A DNA stretch of 25,126 nt from NCBI GenBank assembly GCA_030679805.1, contig JAUXST010000854.1, forward strand, positions 1-25,126. Direction: 5' to 3'. Origin of the DNA: Reyranella sp. GTDB taxonomy: Bacteria > Pseudomonadota > Alphaproteobacteria > Reyranellales > Reyranellaceae. The position numbers were made by a program, and so were the translations under genes. The notes under the pieces are model-generated. The model saw nothing but the letters and a program-made list of their open reading frames with translations. It made no database searches and was not told the DNA's origin. Shown in pieces: positions 14,675-22,575 of the stretch (positions are counted from its first letter, which is position 1; each line of letters starts with the position of its first letter).

Positions 14675-16584
14675 CGCGACGCCATCTTGCGGAAACGGTC
14701 GCTGCGCCGCGACGGATCGCGCTTCATGGTCTCGACCAGCATGTCGCGGCCGATCGGGCCCGCCGTGGCGCCGCCGGCCATGCCGTGCTCGACGATGACG
14801 GCGCAGGCATAGCGCGGATTGTCGACCGGACCGAAGCAGACGAACAGCGCGTGATGGCGCAGGTGCCAGGGCAGCGAGGCCTGGGTGATGCCCATGTCGC
14901 GCTCGCGCTCGGTGATACGCTTGACCTGGGCGGTGCCGGTCTTGCCGGCGAAAGTCAGCGACGGGTCGAGAGGCTTGCCCTGGGAATCGCGGCGGAGCGC
15001 GTTGGCGGTGCCGATGCCAGAATTGACGACCTGATTCATGCCGTCGCGGATCATCGTCAGGTGCTGCGGATTGAGCCGAAGCGACGGCGCCGCAGGTTTG
15101 GCAACCGGCGGCGGCGGGCCCAATTCCTCGCGCGGCGTCGCCTTGGCGAGCAGCAAGTTGGGCTGGACTTCGTAGCCACCATTGGCGATGCGCGCCGTCA
15201 TGATGGCGAGCTGCAGCGGCGTGCAGTTCATGTAGCCCTGGCCGATGCCGAGATTGAAGGTGTCGCCGTGCTGCCACGGCTTGCCGACCTTCTCCTGCTT
15301 CCAGGCACGGGTCGGCTGGTTGCCCGCCGACTCGCCGGGCAGGCCGAGTTCGCTCTGCTTGCCGAAGCCCAGGCGCGCCGCCATGTCGCTGATGCGGTCG
15401 ACGCCGGCACGGCGCGCCGCCTCGTAGAAGAAGCAGTCGCACGACTGGGCGATCGCCTCGACGACATTGGTCGAGCCGTGGCCGCCCTTCAGCCAGCAAT
15501 GGAACTTGATCTTGCCGAGCTCGATGAAGCCCAGGCAGGGCAGCCGCGTCCACGGGTCGATCGCCTTGGACTCGAGGGCGGCCAGCGCCGTCACCATCTT
15601 GTAGGTCGAACCCGGCGGATAGACGCCGGCGATCGCCTTGTTGTGCAGCGGCCTCTCCGGGTTATCGAGCAGGTCACGCCATTCGGCCTGCGTGATGCCG
15701 CGGGCAAAAGTGCTGGGGTCGAAACCGGGCGTCGAGGCCATGACGAGCACGTCGCCGGTGACCACATCGAGCACCACGACCGAACCCGACTGATGCTCCT
15801 TCATCTTCTCGGCGGCGAAGCGCTGCAGGTCGAGATCGATGGTGAGCAGCGCGTTCGAGCCCGGCTGGCCCTCGGTGCGGTCGAGTTCGCGCACGACACG
15901 CCCCACCGCGTTGACCTCGACCTGAACGGCGCCGGCACGGCCGCGCAGGTCGTCCTCAAGCGAGCGCTCGACGCCCTTCTTGCCGAAGCGGATCGTCGCG
16001 AGCTGCAGCACCGGATCGTCGCGGCCGGCAAGATCCTCGTCAGAGACGCGGCCAGTGTAGCCCACGATGTGACTCATCAGCTCGCCCTCGGGATAGTCGC
16101 GCGACTGGCCGAGATCGATGAACACGCCCGGCAGCTCGGGCGCGTTGAACTCGATGCGGGCCACGTCCTCCCAGCCGAGATTCTCGCGCACCACCACGGG
16201 CTGCGCGTTGCGGCTGCGGCGGAGTTCGCGCAGCAGCCGAGTCCGCTCAGCTTCGCCCAGGCTCAAGATCTGGTCGAGCCGCTCGACCAGCACGTCGGCG
16301 CCGCGACCGCGATCCGAAGTCGCCATGGCGCGGAAGTTGTTGCGGTTGACGGCCAGCGGCTGGCCGGTGCGGTCGAAGATCAGGCCGCGCGACGGCGGCA
16401 GCAGCCTGAGATTGACGCGGTTCTCCTCGGCCAACGTGGCGAAGCGCTCGGTCTCGAGGACCTGGAGCTGGTAGAGCCGTCCGGCCAGCGCGCCCAGCAG
16501 CACGCCCTGCACGCCGCCCAGCAGCAGCGCGCGCCGGGTGAACAGGCCGCTGCGCTCGCCGTCGCCCTTGCGGAAGGGCTTCAC
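14671..16584 (-). CDS. mrdA: penicillin-binding protein 2, elongasome transpeptidase
   Basis: Class B PBP that cross-links peptidoglycan in the lateral wall as RodA's partner. 637 residues, near the 633 of E. coli. One N-terminal transmembrane helix lies at about residues 18-40. The dimerisation/pedestal domain has LPPSRGLIFDRTG (62-74). The transpeptidase motifs are intact: SxxK at Ser326-Lys329 (STYK), SxD at 381-383 (SCD, normal for PBP2) and KTGT at 548-551. The start codon is GTG at 16584 with GAGGT 8 bases upstream. mreD ends 10 bases before it. Sensitivity to mecillinam-type beta-lactams would be expected from the family. Confidence 0.96.
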   Translation of the reverse strand: MKPFRKGDGERSGLFTRRALLLGGVQGVLLGALAGRLYQLQVLETERFATLAEENRVNLRLLPPSRGLIFDRTGQPLAVNRNNFRAMATSDRGRGADVLVERLDQILSLGEAERTRLLRELRRSRNAQPVVVRENLGWEDVARIEFNAPELPGVFIDLGQSRDYPEGELMSHIVGYTGRVSDEDLAGRDDPVLQLATIRFGKKGVERSLEDDLRGRAGAVQVEVNAVGRVVRELDRTEGQPGSNALLTIDLDLQRFAAEKMKEHQSGSVVVLDVVTGDVLVMASTPGFDPSTFARGITQAEWRDLLDNPERPLHNKAIAGVYPPGSTYKMVTALAALESKAIDPWTRLPCLGFIELGKIKFHCWLKGGHGSTNVVEAIAQSCDCFFYEAARRAGVDRISDMAARLGFGKQSELGLPGESAGNQPTRAWKQEKVGKPWQHGDTFNLGIGQGYMNCTPLQLAIMTARIANGGYEVQPNLLLAKATPREELGPPPPVAKPAAPSLRLNPQHLTMIRDGMNQVVNSGIGTANALRRDSQGKPLDPSLTFAGKTGTAQVKRITERERDMGITQASLPWHLRHHALFVCFGPVDNPRYACAVIVEHGMAGGATAGPIGRDMLVETMKRDPSRRSDRFRKMASR

Positions 16585-16594
16585 GAGCCGGACC

Positions 16595-17167
16595 TCATGA
16601 TGTGGTCTCCCCCGGCCGCGCCGTGCCGCGCGAGGCGTCGGGCACGTTCAGTGGGTCGCGCGCGCGGACGCGGGCGAGCAGCGGGGCAAGCAGCGGATAG
16701 ATCACGATCACCACGGCATTCTGCATCAACGCGGGCAGCGGATCGATGGCCGTCCAGGTCCAGAACGCGGTGAAGAACCAGACCAGCGCCACGAAGCCGA
16801 GCGCCAGCAGGCAGAAGCCGAACCACTGGAAGAGGAACGGCACGCCGACGAGGTAGCGGCGGTTGTTCACCACCGCGGCCCGGATCAGCACGAACCCCAG
16901 CGCGCTCACCCCCACCGGCGCGCCGGGTCCGCCCAGCAGCAGGTCGAGCAGGATGCCCATGACCAGCAGCAGCGGCCCCGGCAGCCGCTCCGGCGTGGCC
17001 AGGCTGAACTGGAAGACGACCAGCGCCGGCAACAGGGGCAACGCGCCCGACAGATAGGGCGCCCGCAGGGGAGCGAGCGTCAGCAGGACGAAGAACAGCA
17101 GGACCGCGCCGGGCAGCGCGTAGCGGCCCCAGCGGTCGAGCATGGCGAGGAGGCCATCAGCTCTCAT
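16595..17167 (-). CDS. mreD: rod shape-determining membrane protein MreD
   Basis: Small integral membrane protein of the elongasome, 190 residues, with five or six hydrophobic helices and a short charged C-terminal tail (VRARDPLNVPDAS...). It links MreC to the RodA-PBP2 pair. Primary sequence of this family is weakly conserved, so the assignment rests on size, hydropathy, the GILLDLLLGGPG segment near residue 72-83 typical of MreD, and its exact place between mreC and mrdA. It starts at ATG 17167, 29 bases after mreC. Confidence 0.88.
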   Translation of the reverse strand: MRADGLLAMLDRWGRYALPGAVLLFFVLLTLAPLRAPYLSGALPLLPALVVFQFSLATPERLPGPLLLVMGILLDLLLGGPGAPVGVSALGFVLIRAAVVNNRRYLVGVPFLFQWFGFCLLALGFVALVWFFTAFWTWTAIDPLPALMQNAVVIVIYPLLAPLLARVRARDPLNVPDASRGTARPGETTS

Positions 17168-17196
17168 GGGGTGGCCCTCACGAAGCGGTCCCCATC

Positions 17197-18093
17197 TCAG
17201 CGGATCCTGACGCCGGCCGGCGGCGCCGCCGGCGCGGCCGGGCCGCTGCCGCCCACCAGGCCGGTAACGCCGTAGTCGACGACGCGCACGAACTCGAGCC
17301 GGGAGAAATCGGCGAACGGGCGGACGCGGACGCTGCTGCCCTCGCCGGTCTCGACCACCTCGCCGACCGGGATGCCGACGGGGAAGCTGCCGCCATGGCC
17401 CGAGGTCACGATGCGGTCACCGCGCTGAACACCGGCCACGCTCTGCAGCAGCGAGAGGCGCAGCTTCGGGGAATTGTCGCCGGCCAGAATGGCGCGCTCG
17501 CGGGTGCGCTCGATCAGCACTGGCAGGCGCGAATTGACGTCGGTGACGAACAGCACGCGCGCGCTATTCTCGCCGACCTCGGCGATGCGGCCGGCCAGGC
17601 CCTCGCCGGTCACCACCGCCTGGCCCGACGCGACGCCGGCCTTGCGACCGACATTGAGCAGCGCACCGCGCACATAGGCGCTGACGCTGTCGCCCACGAT
17701 GCGGGCGGTGATGAAGGAGGCCTCCGGCCCCTCGCGGAAATTGGCCAAGCCGCGCATGCGCTCGTTCTCGTTCTCGAGCCGCCGCGCAGCGGTCTGCCAG
17801 GCGAGCAGCCGCACGTTCTCCTCGCGCAGGCGGGCGTTTTCCTCGCGCAGCGAGGCGAATTCCTTGAGGTCGGCGATGACGCGATTGGCGGCGGCCACGG
17901 GGCGGGCGATGGCTTCCAGCACCGGGCTGGCGAGGTCGAGGGCCAGGACGCGGGCATGCTCGACCAGGACGGTGTCTGCCTTGCCGAGCAGCATGGCGCC
18001 GAACGCAGCGATCATGAGCAGGCCGAGCGCGAAGCGCTGCACGGCTGTGCGCACCTGGCTCGCGACTATCTCGAAGTCGTCCCGGATCGCCAT
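17197..18093 (-). CDS. mreC: rod shape-determining protein MreC
   Basis: Bitopic inner-membrane protein whose periplasmic part activates PBP2. 298 residues. Residues 1-20 are cytoplasmic, a transmembrane helix covers about 20-38, and a coiled coil with heptad-like Leu/Glu/Arg (LREENARLREENVRLL, 82-97) runs from about 75 to 115. Two beta domains follow, with the family motifs VVTGEGLAGRIAEVG and DVNSRLPVLIERT, and GDRIVTSGHGGSFPVGIPVG near residues 230-250. The tail is Ala/Pro rich. It lies 41 bases after mreB in the same operon. Confidence 0.95.
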   Translation of the reverse strand: MAIRDDFEIVASQVRTAVQRFALGLLMIAAFGAMLLGKADTVLVEHARVLALDLASPVLEAIARPVAAANRVIADLKEFASLREENARLREENVRLLAWQTAARRLENENERMRGLANFREGPEASFITARIVGDSVSAYVRGALLNVGRKAGVASGQAVVTGEGLAGRIAEVGENSARVLFVTDVNSRLPVLIERTRERAILAGDNSPKLRLSLLQSVAGVQRGDRIVTSGHGGSFPVGIPVGEVVETGEGSSVRVRPFADFSRLEFVRVVDYGVTGLVGGSGPAAPAAPPAGVRIR

Positions 18094-18134
18094 TTGCTGC
18101 CCATTCTACCCCAAAGCGGGCGGGGCGCGGCCTG

Positions 18135-19175
18135 TTAGTACATCGACGACAGCACGCCACGCAGGCGGCCGATGTTCTCCACGGCATGGCCGGTGCCGAG
18201 CGCCACGCATAGCAGCGGGTCCTCGGCCACCGAGACCGGCAGGCCGGTGGCCTGGCGCAGCACGGTGTCCATATTGGCCAGCATGGCGCCGCCGCCGGTC
18301 AGCACAATGCCCTTGTCGACGATGTCGGCGGCCAGTTCCGGCGCGGTGTTCTCCAGCGCCACCTTGACGGCCTCGACGATGGCGCTCACCGGCTCCTGCA
18401 GGCTCTCCGAGATCTGCCGCTCGGTGATGATCAGCTCCTTCGGGACCCCGTTCATGAGGTCGCGACCCTTGATCTCCATGGTCCGGCCCTCGCCGTCTTC
18501 CGGCGGGCAGGCCGAGGCGATGGCCTTCTTGATGCGCTCGGCCGAGCTTTCGCCGACCAAGAGGTTATGGTTGCGACGGATATAGGCAATGATCGCCTCG
18601 TCCATCTTGTCGCCGCCGACGCGCACCGAGCGCGGATAAACGATGCCGCCCAGCGACAGCACGGCCACTTCCGTCGTGCCGCCACCGATGTCGACCACCA
18701 TCGAGCCGGTGGGCTCGGTGACGGGCAGGCCGGCGCCGATCGCCGCCGCCATCGGCTCCTCGATCAGCCACACCTTGCGGGCGCCGGCACTCTCGGCCGA
18801 TTCCTGGATGGCGCGGCGCTCGACGGCGGTGGAGCCGGAGGGTACGCAGACCACGATCTGGGGATGGGCGAAGGAGCGCCGGTTATGCACCTTCGAGATG
18901 AAATGCTTGATCATCGCCTCGGCGACTTCGAAGTCGGCGATGACGCCATCGCGCAGCGGACGGATCGCCTGGATGTTGCCCGGCGTACGGCCGAGCATCA
19001 TCTTGGCTTCTTCGCCCACGGCGAGGACCTGTCGCTTGCCGCTCTGCGTGGTGAGCGCCACGACGGACGGTTCGTTGAGAACGATGCCCCGACCCTTCAC
19101 ATAGACCAGCGTATTGGCCGTGCCGAGGTCGATGCCCATGTCCGCCGAAAATAGCCCGATGACACGCGACAGCAT
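18135..19175 (-). CDS. mreB: actin-like rod shape protein MreB
   Basis: Bacterial actin that forms membrane-bound filaments and guides lateral wall synthesis. 346 residues, the standard length. The N-terminus carries a short amphipathic membrane-binding stretch MLSRVIGLFS. Nucleotide motifs are phosphate 1 DLGTANTLVY (16-25), phosphate 2 DIGGGTTEVAVLSLGG (162-177) and the adenosine loop VLTGGGAMLANMD near the C-terminus. First gene of the mreBCD-mrdA-rodA cluster. The ribosome site before the ATG is weak (AGAGA), and a possible promoter lies 26-54 bases upstream in the gap after ppa. Confidence 0.97.
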   Translation of the reverse strand: MLSRVIGLFSADMGIDLGTANTLVYVKGRGIVLNEPSVVALTTQSGKRQVLAVGEEAKMMLGRTPGNIQAIRPLRDGVIADFEVAEAMIKHFISKVHNRRSFAHPQIVVCVPSGSTAVERRAIQESAESAGARKVWLIEEPMAAAIGAGLPVTEPTGSMVVDIGGGTTEVAVLSLGGIVYPRSVRVGGDKMDEAIIAYIRRNHNLLVGESSAERIKKAIASACPPEDGEGRTMEIKGRDLMNGVPKELIITERQISESLQEPVSAIVEAVKVALENTAPELAADIVDKGIVLTGGGAMLANMDTVLRQATGLPVSVAEDPLLCVALGTGHAVENIGRLRGVLSSMY

Positions 19176-19200
19176 TGAGTTAAGTCTCTGTAATTACGGT

Positions 19201-19229
19201 GAAAATTTGCTTAGTCGGCGCTTGCTCAA
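19201..19229 (-). promoter_or_regulatory. possible promoter for mreB
   Basis: Minus-strand TTGAGC (19224-19229) and ATTTTC (19201-19206) are spaced by 17 bases, with mreB starting at 19175. The -10 box is poor. The 129-base gap after ppa is the largest in this minus-strand run, which is where an elongasome promoter would be expected. A 6-bp hairpin (AGACCG/CGGTCT, 19257-19275) between the two may end or slow ppa transcripts. Confidence 0.3.
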
Positions 19230-19304
19230 AGCCCCACGCCAAGGTGTCGTTCGTTTAGACCGCCCGGAACGGTCTCGCAAGGCGATTCCACGGACCGTCC
19301 GATC

Positions 19305-19838
19305 CTAGCGCTTCGCGCTCGCGCGCTCGATCGCCTCGCTCACCAGACGCTCGGCGTCGGCCGGGCCCTCCCAGCGCAGGCCCCTCACCCACTTGCCCTT
19401 CTCGAGATCCTTGTAGTGCTGGAAGAAGTGCGAAATCTGGTCACACAGCACCGCCGGCAGGTCCTTGTAGGACTTGATGCCCGTGTAGAAGGGATGGAGT
19501 TTGTCGATCGGCACGGCCAGGATCTTCTCGTCCATGCCGGCTTCGTCCTCCATCAGGAGGACGCCGACCGGTCGGCAGCGGATGATGGCGCCCGGCACGA
19601 CCGCCACCTGGCTGACCACCAGAACGTCACAGGGATCGCCGTCGGCCGACAGGGTGTGCGGGATGAAGCCGTAGTTGCCGGGATAGAACATCGCCGTATG
19701 CAGGAACCGGTCGACGAACAGGGCGCCCGAGTCCTTGTCGAGCTCGTACTTCACCGGCACCCCGCCCAGCGGGATCTCGATCAGCGCGTTGAGATCCTTC
19801 GGCGGATGGCGACCGACCGGGATTTTCGCGATGTCCAT
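19305..19838 (-). CDS. ppa: family I inorganic pyrophosphatase
   Basis: Hydrolyses pyrophosphate to phosphate, pulling biosynthetic reactions forward. 177 residues, the usual size of the soluble Mg-dependent family I enzyme. The signature DGDPCDVLV is at residues 66-74 with metal ligands Asp66, Asp68 and Asp71; another metal-binding aspartate is Asp103. The substrate-binding EIPLGGVPVKYELDKDSG segment (21-38) and FYPGNYGFIP (51-60) are intact. It begins 7 bases after the upstream 112-residue orphan gene and is probably carried on the transcript from the acyl-CoA dehydrogenase. Confidence 0.97.
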   Translation of the reverse strand: MDIAKIPVGRHPPKDLNALIEIPLGGVPVKYELDKDSGALFVDRFLHTAMFYPGNYGFIPHTLSADGDPCDVLVVSQVAVVPGAIIRCRPVGVLLMEDEAGMDEKILAVPIDKLHPFYTGIKSYKDLPAVLCDQISHFFQHYKDLEKGKWVRGLRWEGPADAERLVSEAIERASAKR

Positions 19839-19845
19839 GACAGCC

Positions 19846-20184
19846 TCACTCGTTCTCGAGTCTGCGTTCCTGTCGTTCCAGCCAGGCGACCACGTCAGCG
19901 CGGCTTCCAGCCTCGATATGGGCCCATTGCGGCGACTTCATGCTCTCGCCGCCGGCATCGCGCCAGTATTCCTTGACGATCACCAGCGTCCATCCAGGCT
20001 TCGCCGCCCGGGTGCCCGTCGTCACCTCGATGGTGAAGCCATGGCTGGCGCCGGCATAGCTGTGGCGCTCGCGCTGCCAATGGACCCCGTCGATCGACCA
20101 CCGCACCGTCTGGGTCCGGCCCGCGCCGGGCGCCAGCAGGCGGTCGACGATGCGGAAGAATGACGCGTCGCCGATCTTGCGCAC
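19846..20184 (-). CDS. 112-residue protein of unknown function, coupled to acyl-CoA dehydrogenase
   Basis: I do not recognise this family. The start is GTG at 20184, which shares its first base with the stop TAG of the acyl-CoA dehydrogenase (TAGTG), so translation is probably re-initiated there. The frame remains open further upstream within that gene, but only in its shadow. The product MRKIGDASFFRIV... is soluble, without signal peptide or membrane helix, rich in Trp (5) and Arg, with alternating strands around residues 25-75 and a C-terminal helix (95-112). The strand-rich, Trp-rich body could be a small ligand-binding beta fold. Seven bases separate it from ppa. Confidence 0.72.
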   Translation of the reverse strand: MRKIGDASFFRIVDRLLAPGAGRTQTVRWSIDGVHWQRERHSYAGASHGFTIEVTTGTRAAKPGWTLVIVKEYWRDAGGESMKSPQWAHIEAGSRADVVAWLERQERRLENE

Positions 20185-21335
20185 TAAAGCCCCATCAGCT
20201 TGGCCATGGTGTTGCGGTGGATGTCGTTGGTGCCGCCGCCGATCGAGCCCACACGCACGTCGCGGAACAGGCGCTGGATGTCGTGCACCATGGTGTAGCC
20301 GGCACCGCCCATGATCTCCATGGCGAGATGGGCGCATTTGAATTCGCCGTCGGTGCCCTGGATCTTGGCGATCGCCGTCTCCTCGACCGGATTGAGCCCG
20401 GCATCGAGCATGTCGGCCAGGCGATAGGTGAGCGCCTGCGTCGTCTTCAGCATGATCCGCATGTCGGCAAACTTGTGCTGGATGGCCTGGAACTTGGAAA
20501 TCGGCTGGCCGAACTGCTGGCGTTCGACCGCATAGGCTTTTGCGTACTCGATGGCGAAATGCATGTTGCCGCAAGCCTGCGCCGCCAGGCACAGCCGCTC
20601 GAGGTTCAGCCCCTTCATCAGCCCGGACCAGCCGCGGTTCTCCTCGCCGATCACATGGTCGGCGGGCACGAACACGCCGTCGAGGAAGATTTCGTTAGCG
20701 TAGGTGGTCCGCCGGCCAAGCGTCTCCAGCGGCTTCATGGTGAGGCCCGCGGCCCGCGCATCGACCCAGAACAACGTCACGCCCTTGTGCTTGGCTTCGC
20801 TGTCGGTCTTGGCCACCACCATCAGGTAGTCGGCGACGTGAGCCGCGCTGATGTAGAGCTTCTGGCCGGTGAGCCGGTAGCCGTTGCCGTCGCGCACCGC
20901 GCGCGTCTTGATGCCCGAGGCGTCGGAGCCGGTGTCGGGTTCGGAGAGCGCGAAGGCCGACTTCAGGCGGCCGGCGCAGATCTCCGGCAGGTAGCGCCGC
21001 CGCAAATGCTCGCCGGCGGTGAGTTGTAGGTGCATGCCGCCGTAGACGACGGTCGGCAGATAGAGCGAGGAGGCGCCGCTGTAATGCCGCGCCAGCGCCT
21101 CGACCAGCACGACCAAATCCTTGCGGCTGCCGCCCATGCCGCCGTAGGCGGGATCGTAGGGCAGCGCCATGTAGCCTGCCTCGGCCAGCGCCTTGAACGC
21201 GGCGTGCGGGAATTCGCTGGCGGCATCGAGCCGGCGGATCTCCTCGGCCGGCAGCACGCGCGCCAGAAGCTCCGCGACGTTGCAGCGTATCAAGAGCTGT
21301 TCGTCGGTGAGGCCGAAGTCGTCGAGTGAGGTCAT
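20184..21335 (-). CDS. acyl-CoA dehydrogenase family flavoprotein
   Basis: FAD enzyme that introduces an alpha-beta double bond into an acyl-CoA. 383 residues, a normal length. The start at 21335 gives MTSLDDFGLTDEQLL, the usual N-terminal helix; it follows the stop of a 30-residue reading frame by one base. Family blocks: ALSEPDTGSDASG, the FAD/substrate strand, and RVGSIGGGTNDIHRN near the C-terminus. In medium-chain acyl-CoA dehydrogenase the last block is IYEGT, with Glu376 as catalytic base; here that position is Gly367. As in isovaleryl- or long-chain-type members, the base must be elsewhere, or the enzyme is atypical. It is in a tight minus-strand run with the alcohol dehydrogenase. 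Confidence 0.94.
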   Translation of the reverse strand: MTSLDDFGLTDEQLLIRCNVAELLARVLPAEEIRRLDAASEFPHAAFKALAEAGYMALPYDPAYGGMGGSRKDLVVLVEALARHYSGASSLYLPTVVYGGMHLQLTAGEHLRRRYLPEICAGRLKSAFALSEPDTGSDASGIKTRAVRDGNGYRLTGQKLYISAAHVADYLMVVAKTDSEAKHKGVTLFWVDARAAGLTMKPLETLGRRTTYANEIFLDGVFVPADHVIGEENRGWSGLMKGLNLERLCLAAQACGNMHFAIEYAKAYAVERQQFGQPISKFQAIQHKFADMRIMLKTTQALTYRLADMLDAGLNPVEETAIAKIQGTDGEFKCAHLAMEIMGGAGYTMVHDIQRLFRDVRVGSIGGGTNDIHRNTMAKLMGL

Positions 21336-21336
21336 G

Positions 21337-21429
21337 TCACTTCGGTCGCGTGTCCTGGCGGTAAAGGTAATAAGCGTAGCCGCCGACGCCCGCGAGGGCC
21401 ACGAACACGAGCACTTCGTACAGGGACAT
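21337..21429 (-). CDS. 30-residue single-helix membrane protein
   Basis: A short reading frame fits exactly between two dehydrogenase genes: its ATG (21429) is 3 bases after the stop of the alcohol dehydrogenase and its TGA ends 1 base before the acyl-CoA dehydrogenase ATG. The product MSLYEVLVFVALAGVGGYAY then YLYRQDTRPK has one hydrophobic segment (about residues 5-23), an acidic N-terminus and a basic tail, the pattern of a small single-pass membrane protein with the C-terminus inside. The alternative is a chance frame in a 97-base spacer, but its exact packing, stop/start coupling on both sides and clean amphipathic profile argue for a real gene. Function unknown. Confidence 0.62.
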   Translation of the reverse strand: MSLYEVLVFVALAGVGGYAYYLYRQDTRPK

Positions 21430-21432
21430 GGG

Positions 21433-22533
21433 CTACTCGAACACCACGACGCCACGGGCGACTTCGCCCGCCATCATGCGCTTGAAACCGTCGTTGATGT
21501 CCTCGAGCTTGTAGGTCCGGCTGATCAACCCATCGATGTTGAGCTGCTTGTTCATGTAGTGGTCGACCAGCACCGGGAAATCGAGGTCAGGCCGGACCGA
21601 GCCGTAGAAGGTGCCGCTCACCGTCTTTTCGCTGAAGACCATCATGAAGGGCGAGTAGCTGGCGCGCACTGTCGCGGCCGAGATGCCGACCGCGACGGCA
21701 TGGCCGCCGGGGGCCAGCGCGTCGAAGGCCAGCGCCTGGGTCTTGTCGTTGCTGACGGCATCGAAGGAATAGTCGACGCCCAACCCGCCAGTGATCTCCT
21801 TGGCCTTCTTGACCGGGTCGTTGTCCTTGGCGGTGTTGATCGTGTGGGTGGCGCCGAAGGTCCTGGCCATCTCGAGCTTGTTGTCGAGGATGTCGGCGGC
21901 GATGATCTTGCCCGCCCCCGAGAGCAGCGCGCCCTGGATGGCGTTGAGACCGACGCCGCCGCAGCCGATCACCAGCACGGTCGAGCCCGCCTCGATCTTG
22001 GCGTGGCGCGTGACGGCGCCGACGCCGGTCGCCACGCAGCAGCCGACCAGGGCCGCCTGCGCCCACGGCATGTCCTTGCGGATCGGCACCACCATCTCTT
22101 CCGGCACCACGACCTCTTCGGCGAAGGTGCCGATGCGGGCCATCTGGTTGATGCCCTGGCCTTTGTGCTTGATGCGGAGCGTGCCGTCGAACAGCCCGCC
22201 CGGCGGCGAGCCGGCGCGGCCGATGCAGAGCACCGTGCGGCCCTGGCTGCAGTAGCGGCAGCGCCCGCAATGCGGGCGGAAGGAGAAGATGACGTGGTCA
22301 CCCGGCTTCACCGTGGTGACGCCCGGGCCGCATTCCAGGATCTCGCCCGCCGCCTCGTGGCCGGGCACGATCGGCATCGGCGAGGGCCAGTCGCCGTTCA
22401 TGACGTGCCAGTCGCTCTGGCAGACGCCCGCGGCCTTCATCTTGACGCGGACTTCCAGCGCCTTGGGCGGATCGAGTTCGCAGTCGAGCACCTGCAGCGG
22501 CTCGTTGGGCTTGAACAGGATGGCGGCTTTCAT
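21433..22533 (-). CDS. zinc-dependent alcohol dehydrogenase (MDR family)
   Basis: NAD(P)-dependent medium-chain dehydrogenase oxidising an alcohol or glutathione-type adduct, 366 residues. A strong GGGAGGAA site precedes the ATG. Catalytic zinc ligands are Cys38, His59 (GHE) and Cys165 (GCCVATG). Structural zinc is held by Cys89, Cys92, Cys95 and Cys103, so it is a full two-zinc enzyme. The nucleotide fold is marked by GCGGVG (190-195), and Asp near the end of the second strand (AADILDNK) favours NAD over NADP. Length and motif order resemble class III-like and other bacterial primary alcohol dehydrogenases. First gene of the minus run toward ppa, divergent from the SDR gene with a 42-base gap. 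Confidence 0.94.
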   Translation of the reverse strand: MKAAILFKPNEPLQVLDCELDPPKALEVRVKMKAAGVCQSDWHVMNGDWPSPMPIVPGHEAAGEILECGPGVTTVKPGDHVIFSFRPHCGRCRYCSQGRTVLCIGRAGSPPGGLFDGTLRIKHKGQGINQMARIGTFAEEVVVPEEMVVPIRKDMPWAQAALVGCCVATGVGAVTRHAKIEAGSTVLVIGCGGVGLNAIQGALLSGAGKIIAADILDNKLEMARTFGATHTINTAKDNDPVKKAKEITGGLGVDYSFDAVSNDKTQALAFDALAPGGHAVAVGISAATVRASYSPFMMVFSEKTVSGTFYGSVRPDLDFPVLVDHYMNKQLNIDGLISRTYKLEDINDGFKRMMAGEVARGVVVFE

Positions 22534-22575
22534 GATTTTTCCTCCCAGATTGCATCCAGTCTATATCATCGGGAC

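Noticed and set aside
13541..15553. One continuous frame joining rodA with part of mrdA, which could be read as a fusion
   Set aside because: The upstream part is mrdA read out of frame. mrdA is intact in its own frame, and a normal ATGA overlap starts rodA at 14674.
14653..16773. A 706-codon open frame on the plus strand opposite mrdA
   Set aside because: It lies entirely antisense to PBP2, whose catalytic motifs are complete. Its translation is rich in Arg, His, Asp and Ala with no domain, the usual shadow of GC-biased third positions.
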